Assembly: GCF_000368965.1 (NCBI RefSeq)
Contig: NZ_KB849780.1
Coordinates: forward strand, 744,145-808,144
DNA length: 64,000 nt
Direction: 5' to 3'
From: Acinetobacter calcoaceticus DSM 30006 = CIP 81.8
GTDB taxonomy: Bacteria; Pseudomonadota; Gammaproteobacteria; Pseudomonadales; Moraxellaceae
In this document: positions 8,122-17,860 of the stretch, piece by piece
Numbering within the stretch: the first letter of the stretch is position 1
Layout: each line of letters begins with the position of its first letter
Program-made: the position numbers and the translations under genes
The notes under the pieces: model-generated
What the model saw: only the letters and a program-made list of their open reading frames with translations
What the model was told of the DNA's origin: nothing
The model's database searches: none

Positions 8122-10644
8122 ATGCGGCACACACATTTTTTAATGCCTTTGGCACTTGTTAGCGCTATGGCGGCGGTACAACAAGCATATGCAGCTGATG
8201 ATTTCGTTGTTCGAGATATTCGTGTAGATGGGTTGGTCCGTCTTACTCCTGCAAATGTTTATACCATGTTGCCAATCAACAGTGGCGATCGCGTTAATGA
8301 ACCGATGATCGCAGAAGCAATTCGAGCATTGTATGCCACTGGACTTTTTGACGATATTAAAGCATCAAAAGATAACGATACTTTAGTTTTTAATGTCGTA
8401 GAGCGCCCAATTATTTCAAAACTTGAATTTAAGGGTAACAAACTTATTCCTAAAGAGGCTTTAGAGCAAGGCCTTAAAAAAATGGGAATTGCTGAAGGCG
8501 AAGTTTTTAAGAAATCGGCTTTACAAACAATTGAAACTGAATTAGAGCAGCAATATACCCAGCAAGGTCGTTACGATGCTGATGTAACCGTTGATACGAT
8601 CGCTCGTCCAAATAACCGTGTTGAACTTAAATTAAATTTTAATGAAGGTACAGCTGCTAAAGTTTTTAATATCAATATTATTGGTAATACTGTTTTTAAA
8701 GACAGCGATATTAAACAAGCCTTCGCAGTTAAAGAAAGTGGTTGGGCTTCTGTTGTAACGCGTAATGACCGTTATGCGAGAGAGAAAATGGCAGCGAGCC
8801 TTGAAGCTTTGCGCGCTATGTATCTCAATAAAGGTTATATCAATTTTCATATTAATAACTCACAGCTTAATATTAGTGAAGATAAAAAGAACATCTTTAT
8901 TGAAGTTGCTGTAGAGGAAGGCAGTCAATTTAAATTTGGTCAAACCAAGTTTTTAGGTGATGCACTTTATAAACCTGAAGAATTACAAGCTTTAAAAATC
9001 TATAAAGATGGCGATACTTATTCACAAGAAAAAGTGAATGCTGTTAAGCAATTATTATTGCGTAAATACGGTAATGCTGGTTATTACTTTGCAGATGTGA
9101 ATGTTGTTCCGCAAATTAATAACGAAACGGGTGTGGTTGACTTAAATTACTATGTAAACCCAGGTCAGCAAGTTACCGTACGTCGTATTAATTTTACAGG
9201 TAACAGTAAAACTGCCGATGAAGTATTACGTCGCGAAATGCGTCAAATGGAAGGTGCTTTAGCGAGTAATGAAAAAATTGATTTATCCAAGGTGCGTTTA
9301 GAGCGTACAGGATTTTTTAAAACTGTTGATGTTAAACCAGCACGTATTCCAAATTCACCAGATCAGGTGGATTTAAATGTAAATGTTGAAGAACAACATT
9401 CGGGAACTACAACATTAGCTGTAGGTTACTCACAAAGTGGTGGTATCACATTCCAAGCAGGTTTGAGCCAAACTAACTTTATGGGAACGGGTAATCGTGT
9501 TGCGATTGATTTATCTCGTTCTGAAACTCAAGATTACTATAACTTAAGTGTTACCGATCCTTACTTTACTATTGATGGTGTAAGTCGTGGTTATAACGTT
9601 TACTATCGTAAAACAAAGCTAAATGACGACTATAACGTTAATAACTACGTTACTGATAGTTTCGGTGGTAGTTTAAGTTTTGGTTATCCAATTGATGAAA
9701 ATCAAAGTTTAAGTGCTTCAGTTGGTATTGATAATACTAAAGTAACCACAGGTGCCTTTGTTTCTACCTATGTCCGTGACTACTTGAAGGCAAATGGTGG
9801 TAAAGCAACAGGTTCAGAGACCTATTGTCCACTTGATAAACAAATTCCTATAAAAGATAGTGAGGGTAATATCACCCGCACTGAATGTGAGGAGGGTGGC
9901 GAAAGAACTTATGATAATGCATTTGAAGGTGAGTTCTTTACTTATAACTTAAATTTAGGTTGGTCATATAACACATTAAACCGCCCAATTTTTCCAACAT
10001 CAGGTATGTCACATCGTGTAGGTCTGGAAATTGGTTTGCCGGGTAGTGATGTTGAATACCAAAAAGCAACTTATGATGCTCAGGCATTCTTCCCTATTGG
10101 TACTACAGGTTTTGTACTTCGTGGCTATGGTAAGTTGGGTTATGGTAATGATTTACCATTCTATAAAAACTTCTATGCGGGCGGTTATGGCTCTGTTCGT
10201 GGATATGATAACAGTACCTTAGGGCCAAAATATTCAAGTGTAAATTTACAAGAAGAGCAAAAAGATGACACTTCTCCAGAGGAAGTGGGTGGTAATGCTT
10301 TAGTACAATTTGGTACAGAGTTAGCTTTACCATTACCTTTCAAAGGAGATTGGACTCGTCAAGTGCGACCAGTTATTTTTGCTGAAGGCGGTCAGGTATT
10401 CGATACCAAGTGTGACGTTGGCTCTTACTCTATGATTATGAATGGTCAACAAATTCCAGATGCTAAAAAATACTGTGAAGATAACTATGGCTTCGACTTA
10501 GGTAATATGCGTTATAGCGTAGGTGTTGGCTTCACATGGATCACTATGATTGGACCATTATCTCTTAGCTATGCATTCCCTCTAAATGATAAGCCTGGTG
10601 ATGAAACCAAAGAGATCCAGTTTGAAATCGGTCGTACTTTCTAA
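8122..10644 (+). CDS. bamA: Outer-membrane protein assembly factor BamA
   Basis: BamA is the central subunit of the BAM complex that folds beta-barrel proteins into the outer membrane. The 840-residue precursor has a signal peptide ending near AYA at residues 22-24. Five POTRA repeats follow (about 25-425; the first opens with VVRDIRVDGLVRL), then a 16-stranded C-terminal barrel. The lid motif of this superfamily, VRGYDNSTLGP, is present near residue 693, and the protein ends in phenylalanine, as expected for a barrel. It sits between rseP and skp, a chaperone delivering its substrates. Confidence 0.96.
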   Translation: MRHTHFLMPLALVSAMAAVQQAYAADDFVVRDIRVDGLVRLTPANVYTMLPINSGDRVNEPMIAEAIRALYATGLFDDIKASKDNDTLVFNVVERPIISKLEFKGNKLIPKEALEQGLKKMGIAEGEVFKKSALQTIETELEQQYTQQGRYDADVTVDTIARPNNRVELKLNFNEGTAAKVFNINIIGNTVFKDSDIKQAFAVKESGWASVVTRNDRYAREKMAASLEALRAMYLNKGYINFHINNSQLNISEDKKNIFIEVAVEEGSQFKFGQTKFLGDALYKPEELQALKIYKDGDTYSQEKVNAVKQLLLRKYGNAGYYFADVNVVPQINNETGVVDLNYYVNPGQQVTVRRINFTGNSKTADEVLRREMRQMEGALASNEKIDLSKVRLERTGFFKTVDVKPARIPNSPDQVDLNVNVEEQHSGTTTLAVGYSQSGGITFQAGLSQTNFMGTGNRVAIDLSRSETQDYYNLSVTDPYFTIDGVSRGYNVYYRKTKLNDDYNVNNYVTDSFGGSLSFGYPIDENQSLSASVGIDNTKVTTGAFVSTYVRDYLKANGGKATGSETYCPLDKQIPIKDSEGNITRTECEEGGERTYDNAFEGEFFTYNLNLGWSYNTLNRPIFPTSGMSHRVGLEIGLPGSDVEYQKATYDAQAFFPIGTTGFVLRGYGKLGYGNDLPFYKNFYAGGYGSVRGYDNSTLGPKYSSVNLQEEQKDDTSPEEVGGNALVQFGTELALPLPFKGDWTRQVRPVIFAEGGQVFDTKCDVGSYSMIMNGQQIPDAKKYCEDNYGFDLGNMRYSVGVGFTWITMIGPLSLSYAFPLNDKPGDETKEIQFEIGRTF

Positions 10645-10684
10645 GTACGACTGGACTAAACATGAAATAAGGACACAAATTTAA

Positions 10685-11185
10685 ATGAAAAAATTAAATA
10701 TATTAATGTTAGGACTAGGTCTGACAGTTTCTGCTATGACTAACGCTGCGGGTTATGGTGTTATTGATCTTGCAAAAGTTGTTGAAAACAGTGCTTATTT
10801 GAAACAACAAAACGCAAGTTTAAATCAGTCAGTTAAACCTACAACAACTCGTCTTGAGCAGTTAGGTAAAGAATTAGAAGGTCTTCAACGTCAAGCCCAA
10901 ACTCAAGGGCAAAAAATGAAAGAAGATGATATTAAAAAGCTCCAAGCGCAATATCAGACAAAACTCAATGAATTTAATTCGACTCAACAAGGTTTGCAGT
11001 CTAAAGTTCAAACTAGTTTGCAAGGAATGAACTCAACTTTTGAGACTCGCGTGAAGCAAGCAGCTGAACAATTACGAAAAGAAAATAATCTTGACTTCAT
11101 TTTGAATAAAAATTCAACCGTTGCCTATGACGCTAAATATGATTTAACTGATAAAATGATACAAAAGGTTAATTCAATGAAATAA
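10685..11185 (+). CDS. skp: Periplasmic OmpH/Skp family chaperone
   Basis: Skp is a trimeric periplasmic holdase that keeps unfolded outer-membrane proteins soluble on their way to BamA. The 166-residue protein has a signal peptide ending after about residue 22 (MTNAAG), a short strand [14 protein letters not shown], and a long lysine/glutamine-rich helical arm (about residues 45-125) typical of the tentacle. The C terminus returns to a strand with [15 protein letters not shown], a clear OmpH-family signature. It lies 40 bp after bamA and 4 bp before lpxD. Confidence 0.93.
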   Translation: MKKLNILMLGLGLTVSAMTNAAGYGVIDLAKVVENSAYLKQQNASLNQSVKPTTTRLEQLGKELEGLQRQAQTQGQKMKEDDIKKLQAQYQTKLNEFNSTQQGLQSKVQTSLQGMNSTFETRVKQAAEQLRKENNLDFILNKNSTVAYDAKYDLTDKMIQKVNSMK

Positions 11186-11189
11186 ATTA

Positions 11190-12260
11190 ATGAAAGTGCA
11201 ACATTATCGTTTAGATGAATTAGCTCACCTCGTAAATGGTGAGCTAGTAGGTACGGGTAGTCTTCAGTTTCTAAACTTAGCAAGTTTAGAAAATGCTGAA
11301 ACTCATCAAATTTCTTTCGTGAATGGCGAAAAGTATATTGATCAAGCAAAGGCTAGCCGTGCGGGTGCGTACATTGTTACAAGCCTTATTAAAGAACAGC
11401 TTACTGACAAACAAAATTTTATTATTGTTGATAATCCTTACTTAGCTTTTGCCATCCTTACTCATGTTTTTGATAAAAAAATCACATCGGTAGGTATAGA
11501 AAGTACCGCTCAAATTCATCCTTCGGCGATCATTTCTGAAACAGCATATATTGGTCATTACGTCGTAATTGGCGAGAATTGTATCGTAGGTGATAACACG
11601 ATTATTCAGTCTCATACTCGACTGGATGATAATGTGGAAATTGGAAAAGATTGTTTTATTGATGCTCATGTCACCATTACTGGTGGATCTAAGTTATCTG
11701 ATCGTGTGCGAGTTCACGCCAGTACTGTAATTGGTAGTGAAGGCTTTGGCTTTGCGCCATATCAAGGAAAGTGGCATCGCATTGCTCAATTGGGCTCAGT
11801 TATTATTGGTAATGATGTTCGTATTGGTTCAAATTGTAGTATTGATCGAGGTGCACTCGACAACACAATTTTGGAAGATGGGGTAATTATTGATAACCTT
11901 GTGCAAATCGCGCATAACGTTCATATTGGTTCAAATACAGCTATCGCTGCTAAATGCGGAATTGCTGGTAGCGTTAAAATTGGCAAAAACTGTATTCTAG
12001 CAGGGGCTTGCGGTGTATCAGGGCACCTTTCTATTACCGATAATGTGACTCTGACAGGAATGTCAATGGTCACAAAAAATATTTCTGAAGCTGGAACTTA
12101 CTCTTCAGGAATTGGATTATTTGAAAATAGCCATTGGAAAAAGACAATTGTACGCTTGCGACAATTAGCAGATGTGCCATTGACCCAAATCACTAAACGA
12201 CTTGATCATATACAAGCTCAAATAGAGTCTCTTGAATCAACCTTTAATTTGCGTAAATAG
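11190..12260 (+). CDS. lpxD: UDP-3-O-acylglucosamine N-acyltransferase LpxD
   Basis: LpxD adds the second 3-hydroxyacyl chain in lipid A synthesis, using acyl-ACP. The 356-residue protein has a uridine-binding N-terminal domain (about 1-100). A left-handed beta-helix of hexapeptide repeats follows (about 105-310; repeated I-G-x-N/D patterns such as [14 protein letters not shown]), then a C-terminal helix. The catalytic histidine lies in IAHNVHIG near residue 245. The start is only 4 nt after the skp stop. Lipid A loss mutants of Acinetobacter are known to map in lpxA, lpxC and lpxD, so integrity here is relevant; the frame is intact. Confidence 0.95.
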   Translation: MKVQHYRLDELAHLVNGELVGTGSLQFLNLASLENAETHQISFVNGEKYIDQAKASRAGAYIVTSLIKEQLTDKQNFIIVDNPYLAFAILTHVFDKKITSVGIESTAQIHPSAIISETAYIGHYVVIGENCIVGDNTIIQSHTRLDDNVEIGKDCFIDAHVTITGGSKLSDRVRVHASTVIGSEGFGFAPYQGKWHRIAQLGSVIIGNDVRIGSNCSIDRGALDNTILEDGVIIDNLVQIAHNVHIGSNTAIAAKCGIAGSVKIGKNCILAGACGVSGHLSITDNVTLTGMSMVTKNISEAGTYSSGIGLFENSHWKKTIVRLRQLADVPLTQITKRLDHIQAQIESLESTFNLRK

Positions 12261-12266
12261 AATATT

Positions 12267-12752
12267 ATGACCGAGTCAACTACACCTAAATTTGCCATCC
12301 CTGAATTACCAATGCAGATTCAAACGATTCGTCAATATTTGCCGCATCGTTACCCATTCTTATTGGTTGATCGTGTGACTGAAGTTACTGACAATAGTAT
12401 TGTTGGTTATAAAAATGTTTCTATCAATGAAGAGTTCCTACAGGGACATTTCCCAGAATATCCAATTATGCCTGGTGTTCTAATTGTAGAAGCATTAGCT
12501 CAAGTTTCAGGTGTTCTTGGATTTATTATGAACAATGAAACGCCAAAACCAGGCTCTTTATTCCTCTTTGCTGGTGCGGAAAGAGTTAGATTTAAAAAAC
12601 AAGTAGTTGCCGGTGACCAACTTGTATTAAAATCTGAATTAGTAATGCAAAAACGCGGTATCTACAAATATAACTGTACGGCTACCGTTGACGGTATTGT
12701 AGCAACAACCGCTGAAATTATGATTTCACACCAAAAAACAGAGCAGGCATGA
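12267..12752 (+). CDS. fabZ: 3-hydroxyacyl-ACP dehydratase FabZ
   Basis: FabZ dehydrates beta-hydroxyacyl-ACP in fatty acid elongation and competes with LpxA and LpxD for the same hydroxyacyl-ACP pool. The 161-residue hot-dog-fold protein carries YLPHRYPFLLVDRV with the catalytic histidine near residue 29. The second catalytic region follows at GHFPEYPIMPGVLIVEALAQ (glutamate near 78). The C-terminal part matches the family. It is 6 bp after lpxD, and its stop overlaps the lpxA start by 4 nt (ATGA). Confidence 0.96.
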   Translation: MTESTTPKFAIPELPMQIQTIRQYLPHRYPFLLVDRVTEVTDNSIVGYKNVSINEEFLQGHFPEYPIMPGVLIVEALAQVSGVLGFIMNNETPKPGSLFLFAGAERVRFKKQVVAGDQLVLKSELVMQKRGIYKYNCTATVDGIVATTAEIMISHQKTEQA

Positions 12753-13537
12753 GCAATCACGACTTAATTCATTCTACGGCCATTATTGATCCATCTGCAG
12801 TGATTGCTCCAGATGTCCAGATAGGACCTTATTGCGTTATCGGTCCAAATGTGACGATTGGTGCGGGTACTAAGCTACATTCACATGTCGTAGTGGGTGG
12901 TTTTACCAAAATTGGTCAAAATAATGAGATTTTCCAGTTCGCAAGTGTTGGTGAAGTTTGCCAAGACTTGAAATATCAAGGTGAAGAAACCTGGTTAGAG
13001 ATTGGTGATCATAATTTAATTCGTGAGCATTGCAGTTTACATAGAGGAACTGTGCAAGATAATGCTTTAACTAAAATAGGAAGTCATAACCTATTGATGG
13101 TTAACACACATATTGCACATGATTGTATTGTTGGTGATCATAATATTTTCGCGAATAATGTCGGTGTTGCCGGACACGTACATATAGGTGATCACATCAT
13201 TATTGGTGGTAATTCTGGCATTCATCAATTCTGTAAAATCGATTCTTACAGTATGGTGGGTGGAGCATCACTAATTTTAAAGGATGTACCAGCTTACGTT
13301 ATGGCTTCTGGTAACCCAGCCCATGCATTTGGTATTAATATTGAAGGAATGCGTAGAAAGGGTTGGTCTAAAAATACAATTCAAGGTCTCAGAGAGGCTT
13401 ATAAGTTAATTTTTAAATCAGGGCTTACCTCTGTTCAAGCTGTTGAGCAGATTAAAAATGATATTCTTCCGAATGTTCCTGAAGCTCAATTATTAATTGA
13501 CTCTGTTGAACAGTCAGAACGCGGTATTGTGCGCTAA
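12749..13537 (+). CDS. lpxA: UDP-N-acetylglucosamine acyltransferase LpxA
   Basis: LpxA catalyses the first step of lipid A synthesis, transferring 3-hydroxyacyl from ACP to UDP-GlcNAc. The 262-residue trimeric enzyme has the hexapeptide beta-helix (about residues 8-190) with the catalytic histidine in NTHIAHDCIVGDHN near residue 128. A C-terminal helical domain starts GMRRKGWSKNTI. It overlaps fabZ by 4 nt and ends the envelope run at a strong terminator. In many proteobacteria lpxB follows here. It is absent in this window, as in other Acinetobacter. Confidence 0.96.
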   Translation: MSNHDLIHSTAIIDPSAVIAPDVQIGPYCVIGPNVTIGAGTKLHSHVVVGGFTKIGQNNEIFQFASVGEVCQDLKYQGEETWLEIGDHNLIREHCSLHRGTVQDNALTKIGSHNLLMVNTHIAHDCIVGDHNIFANNVGVAGHVHIGDHIIIGGNSGIHQFCKIDSYSMVGGASLILKDVPAYVMASGNPAHAFGINIEGMRRKGWSKNTIQGLREAYKLIFKSGLTSVQAVEQIKNDILPNVPEAQLLIDSVEQSERGIVR

Positions 13538-13548
13538 GACAATATATT

Positions 13549-13584
13549 AAAAAAAGACACTGCATATTGCAGTGTCTTTTTTTT
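13549..13584. terminator. Bidirectional terminator between lpxA and cpoB
   Basis: A 9-bp stem GACACTGCA (13556-13564) / TGCAGTGTC (13568-13576) with a TAT loop is flanked by an A run on the left and eight T residues on the right. It can therefore stop transcription from lpxA on the plus strand and from the converging cpoB gene. Confidence 0.9.
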
Positions 13585-13595
13585 GCTTAAAATTA

Positions 13596-14459
13596 TTATT
13601 TATTAAAAAATTTGGCCTCTTCGGATTTTGGATACTGACTTAAAATTTTAGTTTTATATTGGTTTGCTGAAGCTGTATTTTTATCGACATCTTTAGCAAT
13701 GCTATAGAGTTGATAAAGAGCACGAGGAGCTTTACTAGAATTTGGATATTGAGTTGCTACTACATTGTAGTTCTTTTTTGCCTCATTGTAGTTTACTGGA
13801 TCAGTTGCTAAATTAAATTCAGCTAACCAAAAGTAAGCATTTCCCGTATAAACACTATTTGGGTGATTTTTAATAAAGTTTTGCATTGGAGAGATGGCTT
13901 TTTTTGCGCCACCTTGCTTATAGGCATCTAAAGCTACAGTGTAAGCAGCCTTTTCAAGCTCTACTGGGTTTGATTGATTTTGTGCTGGTGGTTGAGACGC
14001 TTCTGGTTGTGGAGGAGGAGTGGTGGAGGGGCTGCTTGTTGGAGTGGTATTTACTACTTTATTATCTGCTGTGGAGGTTTCTGTGCTTGCCGTAGCTGGA
14101 GTATCACTGTTTGCAGGATTATCTGATGGTGCACTTTCAGGATCAACTTTTTGATTAAGGAGTTCTAAGCGCTGATCTAGGTCAGTATAACGATTAGATA
14201 AATCTTTTTTCAATTGTTCAATATCGTTTGATTGCTCTTCTAATTGCCCACGTAAGGTACGTATATCATTTTCTAATTGTTGGTTTTTTTGCATTAATTC
14301 CCAGTTTAGATTACTAGGTACCGAAACATTATTAGAAGAAGTGTTACTTGGACTACCACCGCTTTGGCTTAAACCGCGAGACTCAATTGGAATGTTGGCA
14401 TAGAGAGAGGTAGTGCTCATTAAGGCAATAAATAATAAAGAATGCTTCATCAATCGCAT
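13596..14459 (-). CDS. cpoB: CpoB/YbgF-type periplasmic TPR protein
   Basis: CpoB coordinates Tol-Pal-driven outer-membrane constriction with septal peptidoglycan synthesis in E. coli. The 287-residue protein has a signal peptide ending near YANIP (residue 21). A coiled-coil segment follows (about 50-105, ELMQKNQQLENDIRTLRGQL), then a low-complexity Ser/Thr/Pro linker (about 108-165). The C terminus holds TPR units from about residue 170, beginning LEKAAYTVALDAYKQGG and including NPNSVYTGNAYFWLAE-like repeats. Unusually it is not next to tol-pal genes here. An ATG three codons downstream (14450) is an alternative start. Family assignment is good; the precise role is inferred. Confidence 0.85.
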   Translation of the reverse strand: MRLMKHSLLFIALMSTTSLYANIPIESRGLSQSGGSPSNTSSNNVSVPSNLNWELMQKNQQLENDIRTLRGQLEEQSNDIEQLKKDLSNRYTDLDQRLELLNQKVDPESAPSDNPANSDTPATASTETSTADNKVVNTTPTSSPSTTPPPQPEASQPPAQNQSNPVELEKAAYTVALDAYKQGGAKKAISPMQNFIKNHPNSVYTGNAYFWLAEFNLATDPVNYNEAKKNYNVVATQYPNSSKAPRALYQLYSIAKDVDKNTASANQYKTKILSQYPKSEEAKFFNK

Positions 14460-14724
14460 GAGTATAGGTCCATAATTTTATGTAAAAGCCAACTTGAGAA
14501 AGGAATATATAAACTATTCACTTAACTATCTAAGGTTTTAATTGGTTAATGCAATTAAAACAGCTAACAATATAAATGCAAGAATAGTTTACAATCTTCA
14601 AGCATATTTTATCCAAAATAAGATACAAGAAAGAATAAAGGAGAGAGAAGAATAGAAAGTTATGTATTTTTGCTGATGAATTAATCAATCGAAACATAAA
14701 CTTGCTTAAAACTGGGAAGAAGGC

Positions 14725-14752
14725 TTGCAACTCTTTTAAAAATCTCTATACT
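14725..14752 (+). promoter_or_regulatory. Sigma-70 promoter of the SRP RNA gene
   Basis: A -35 box TTGCAA (14725-14730) and a -10 box TATACT (14747-14752) are separated by 16 bp and end about 8-10 bp before the mature 5' region of the SRP RNA. The preceding stretch 14460-14724 (upstream of cpoB on the other strand) holds no gene that I can support. Confidence 0.75.
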
Positions 14753-14762
14753 TGGTCTGGCA

Positions 14763-14878
<116 letters not shown>

Positions 14879-14884
14879 TTTTTA

Positions 14885-15367
14885 TTAGTCCATTCTCCGC
14901 TGGACTGCTTTAATAATTACATCTAAATCAAATCCTCTATATTGTAAAAATCTAATCTGTTTTGCTTTAAGCTTTGGATCTTTTTCCACTTCTTCACCAA
15001 ATTTTTTCACTTTGAGCTCATACGCTTGCTCTACCCAATCAATATCATGAATTTCATCTGCAATTAAATCATTTTCAAGCTGTTTAGTTTTTAAAGCTTG
15101 TTTAATGCGTTTTGGCCCTCTACCTTTACGAATTTGGCTAGCAAGCATTTGTTCAGCAACACGTTGATCACTTTGATAATTTTGTTCAGATAGCTCTTCA
15201 ACGAGTTGCTTAACCTCTTCTGGGTTCTGAGCATAACGAGTCAATTTTTCAGTAAGCTCTGCTTTGGAATAATCTCGACGAGTCAATAAAGCGAAAGCAT
15301 AAGAGCGTAAACGCTGGCCAGTAAGCGGGGTTCGTTGTTGAGACTGTTCTTCAGTTCTTTTGAACAT
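14885..15367 (-). CDS. recX: Recombination regulator RecX
   Basis: RecX binds RecA filaments and limits their extension. The 160-residue protein shows three tandem RecX helical repeats: RLRSYAFALLTRRDYSKAEL near residue 20, YQSDQRVAEQMLASQIRKGRGPKRI near 64, and a third near 110-155 with KLKAKQIRFLQYRGFDLDVI. It lies directly downstream of recA on the same strand, 56 bp away, separated by a short hairpin that may lower its expression relative to recA. Confidence 0.92.
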   Translation of the reverse strand: MFKRTEEQSQQRTPLTGQRLRSYAFALLTRRDYSKAELTEKLTRYAQNPEEVKQLVEELSEQNYQSDQRVAEQMLASQIRKGRGPKRIKQALKTKQLENDLIADEIHDIDWVEQAYELKVKKFGEEVEKDPKLKAKQIRFLQYRGFDLDVIIKAVQRRMD

Positions 15368-15380
15368 ATTAGGATTCCCT

Positions 15381-15408
15381 TGTAAAAAAACGCCCCGAAG
15401 GGCGTTTT
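15381..15408 (-). terminator. Hairpin terminator between recA and recX
   Basis: The stem AAAACGCCC (15387-15395) / GGGCGTTTT (15400-15408) has a CGAA loop (read on the plus strand) and is followed on the minus strand by a T7 run. It lies in the recA-recX gap and probably acts as a partial terminator giving much more recA than recX transcript, as is common for this gene pair. Confidence 0.8.
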
Positions 15409-15423
15409 AAGGCTTATGAATAA

Positions 15424-16470
15424 TTAAGATTCTAATAAAAGATCAGCTTCTTCTTCATCTTCAACTTGAGCAGTATTATTACCTGTTGTTAACAGTTGTT
15501 CGCGGATATTACGTTCAATCTCTCCAGCCATTTGAGGGTTCTCTTCAAAGTGGCGAATAACATTGTTCTTACCTTGACCAATTTTATTACCTTGATATGA
15601 ATACCAAGCACCTGCTTTTTGTACGATATCTTGCTGTACAGCTAAATCTACAAGTTCGCCTAGCTGGTTTGTGCCTTTACCATAGAGAATTTGGAAAAGA
15701 GCCTCTCTGAAAGGAGGAGCCATTTTGTTTTTAACAACTTTAACTCGAGTTTCAGAGCCGACGATTTCATCGCCTTCTTTTACTTGCCCAATACGGCGGA
15801 TATCTAAACGTACAGAAGCGTAGAACTTCAACGCGTTACCACCAGTCGTGGTTTCAGGGCTGCCAAACATTACTCCGATCTTCATACGAATCTGGTTAAT
15901 GAAAATAACCATACAGTTTGAGCGTTTAGCATTACCAGTAATTTTACGAAGTGCCTGACTCATTAAGCGAGCTTGTAAGCCCATATGAGAGTCACCCATC
16001 TCACCTTCAATTTCTGCTTTAGGGGTAAGTGCAGCGACTGAGTCGACAACAATCATATCAATTGCGCCAGAACGAACTAACATATCCGCAATTTCGAGAG
16101 CTTGTTCACCGTTATCAGGCTGTGATACAAGCAAGTTATCAATGTCTACACCGAGTTTACGTGCATATTGTGGATCTAATGCATGCTCTGCATCGATAAA
16201 TGCACAAGTACCGCCAGCTTTTTGACATTGTGCAATCGCTTGTAGAGTCATTGTGGTTTTACCAGAAGATTCTGGACCATAAATCTCGACAATACGGCCT
16301 TTTGGTAAACCGCCAATCCCCAATGCAATATCTAAAGTCAAAGAGCCTGTAGATACAGCTTCAACAGCTTGAACAGTGTTGTCACCGAGACGCATCACCG
16401 TATTTTTGCCAAATTGTTTCTCAATTTGACTTAGCGCGGCTTGTAATGCTTTGCTTTTATTCTCATCCAT
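15424..16470 (-). CDS. recA: Recombinase RecA
   Basis: RecA forms ATP-dependent filaments on single-stranded DNA for homologous recombination and SOS-type signalling. The 348-residue protein has Walker [10 protein letters not shown] at residues 65-73, the Walker B region [10 protein letters not shown] near 140, loop L1 and L2 regions with GEMGDSHMG and [18 protein letters not shown] segments, and an acidic C-terminal tail ([12 protein letters not shown]). The upstream 145 bp has no recognisable LexA palindrome, consistent with the known absence of canonical LexA in Acinetobacter. It does contain a possible leader hairpin. Confidence 0.98.
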   Translation of the reverse strand: MDENKSKALQAALSQIEKQFGKNTVMRLGDNTVQAVEAVSTGSLTLDIALGIGGLPKGRIVEIYGPESSGKTTMTLQAIAQCQKAGGTCAFIDAEHALDPQYARKLGVDIDNLLVSQPDNGEQALEIADMLVRSGAIDMIVVDSVAALTPKAEIEGEMGDSHMGLQARLMSQALRKITGNAKRSNCMVIFINQIRMKIGVMFGSPETTTGGNALKFYASVRLDIRRIGQVKEGDEIVGSETRVKVVKNKMAPPFREALFQILYGKGTNQLGELVDLAVQQDIVQKAGAWYSYQGNKIGQGKNNVIRHFEENPQMAGEIERNIREQLLTTGNNTAQVEDEEEADLLLES

Positions 16471-16503
16471 CTCAAAAACCTCAATACTCTATGTTCATCA
16501 CGT

Positions 16504-16550
16504 TTAACCCAAGTGGATGCATTGAATCTCAACTTGTTTCACTAGGTTAA
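16504..16550 (-). promoter_or_regulatory. Inverted-repeat structure in the recA leader
   Basis: On the recA coding strand, outer arms TTAACC and GGTTAA (16504-16509 and 16545-16550) enclose inner arms CAAGT and ACTTG (16510-16514 and 16532-16536). Outer and inner stems are contiguous on one side and separated by an 8-nt bulge on the other. The structure lies 34-80 nt upstream of the recA start. It could be an RNA leader structure or an operator; nothing in the sequence decides between them. Confidence 0.4.
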
Positions 16551-16615
16551 TAGTGACAGATTTTTTCTATAGCTTCTATGTGTTGTATGTGTGTGTGCGA
16601 CACAACTCGACGTTT

Positions 16616-17044
16616 TTATTCATCATCGTATGACCAATTTTGATCATTCTCCTGTTTAAACCGAATAATTTGTCGACGATCCTTTTTACCCGGTCTATGG
16701 TCAGGTCGAGCTAGATTATGCAATTTTCGTTGGGATGCAATCAACTCCCGTCTAGCAATACTCACTTCTGTTTCTTCATAAAGTTGCTGCGCAACTGGCG
16801 CTGAGCCACGTGTATTAGAAAGCGCTTTTATCACAATAGTTTTTTTATCAAACCCTTGCTGGATAATAAGCTCCATTCCAACTCGGATTTCTTTGGAAAC
16901 TTTTACACGTTCATTATTGTGATGTACTTTACCTCCTTCGATTGCTGCTTTAGCAATTGAACGAGTTTTAAAAAAACGAGCAACCCATAGCCATTTGTCA
17001 ACACGCATGGTTTCTACGGCATCGTTTTCACGCAATTTTGACAT
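16616..17044 (-). CDS. hslR: S4-domain RNA-binding heat-shock protein Hsp15
   Basis: Hsp15 binds stalled 50S subunits that still carry nascent chain-tRNA and helps recycle them. The 142-residue protein has an N-terminal S4 RNA-binding domain (MRVDKWLWVARFFKTRSIAKAA from about residue 13) and a basic C-terminal tail (RPGKKDRRQI). I chose the ATG at 17044, since AAAGGA lies about 5 nt ahead of it. An ATG at 17047 and a further upstream one at 17062 are possible. It overlaps the upstream yrfG homologue by 17 nt. The same yrfG-hslR pairing occurs in E. coli. Confidence 0.9.
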   Translation of the reverse strand: MSKLRENDAVETMRVDKWLWVARFFKTRSIAKAAIEGGKVHHNNERVKVSKEIRVGMELIIQQGFDKKTIVIKALSNTRGSAPVAQQLYEETEVSIARRELIASQRKLHNLARPDHRPGKKDRRQIIRFKQENDQNWSYDDE

Positions 17045-17714
17045 CATTATCCTTTCTATCAATTTGATTCAATATAGACAGCAACTCTGTAAGTCGATCT
17101 AGTGCTTTATATTCTAAATCTTGATGCTGTCTTATATGCTTTAGACTTGAGGGCTGTAAGATAGTAAACAAGTGTTTAATACCAAATTTTTCTGCTGTTT
17201 TTAATACCGGAGTCGTATCGTCAATAAAAATTGTTTCATCTAGATTGAAGGGATGTAGTCGCTGGAGTTCTTTCCAAAAATTAATATCTTCTTTTGCATA
17301 CCCTATTTGTTCGCTTGATATGATTACGTCAAAAAAATGTTCGATTGCAATATTATCGAGTTTTAAACGTAAACTGGCGCGATCAGCATTAGTCACTAGC
17401 CAACAGGTGTATCCTAGCTCTTTAAGTTGTTGCAGAAGCTCAAGACAACCCGAGCGAGCTTGGATTTTAGATTGAAATTCTTGTTGTAATTTGAGTACAT
17501 CAACGCCTACTGTTTTATTCCAATAGGTTGATGAATACCAAACAAGAGTGTGCTGATGTGATTGATAAAACTGATATAGCTTTTTTTTGCTCTCGGCGAG
17601 GGGAAGTTGATGGGTCTGAGCATGTCGTTCAGGAAGACATTCATTCCAAATGAAGTCATCGAAGGCAAGATCTAATAGTGTTCCATCCATATCAAACATG
17701 ACAATCTTAGACAT
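17028..17714 (-). CDS. yrfG: HAD-family hydrolase, YrfG-like GMP/IMP nucleotidase
   Basis: This is a haloacid-dehalogenase-type phosphatase. In E. coli the YrfG orthologue dephosphorylates GMP and IMP. The 228-residue protein shows motif I FDMDGTLLDL (nucleophile D8 and acid D10), motif II VTNAD near residue 108, and motif III/IV lysine and FIDDTTPVLKTA near residue 165. Its length and the coupling with hslR fit YrfG. The substrate is inferred from synteny. The upstream 464-bp gap (17715-18178) contains no supported gene. Confidence 0.82.
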   Translation of the reverse strand: MSKIVMFDMDGTLLDLAFDDFIWNECLPERHAQTHQLPLAESKKKLYQFYQSHQHTLVWYSSTYWNKTVGVDVLKLQQEFQSKIQARSGCLELLQQLKELGYTCWLVTNADRASLRLKLDNIAIEHFFDVIISSEQIGYAKEDINFWKELQRLHPFNLDETIFIDDTTPVLKTAEKFGIKHLFTILQPSSLKHIRQHQDLEYKALDRLTELLSILNQIDRKDNDVKIA

Positions 17715-17860
17715 GATTCAAAAATCTCCAAAGACTTTCAAAGCACAGTTTTTTAGTTAAAATATTCATATAACCCTTAAAAAATAATAATTTATGAGTG
17801 TTTTGTGGCGTTCAAAGAAATTCAAAGTTCAACAACGTAATTCATGCAACAAAAATTAAT

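Noticed and set aside
10103..10333. Antisense frame inside bamA rich in His, Leu and Tyr
   Set aside because: This is the expected shadow of the barrel-coding codons on the other strand. Similar shadows in dxr, fruB, cydA and the M16C gene were dropped for the same reason.
13596..14459. tol-pal operon
   Set aside because: Only the CpoB-like gene is present; tolQRAB and pal are not in this window.
14530..14730. A 66-codon minus-strand frame upstream of the SRP RNA
   Set aside because: Its composition is AT-driven (Phe, Leu, Ile, Ser rich), it has no ribosome site, and it overlaps the promoter of ffs. It does not look like a gene.
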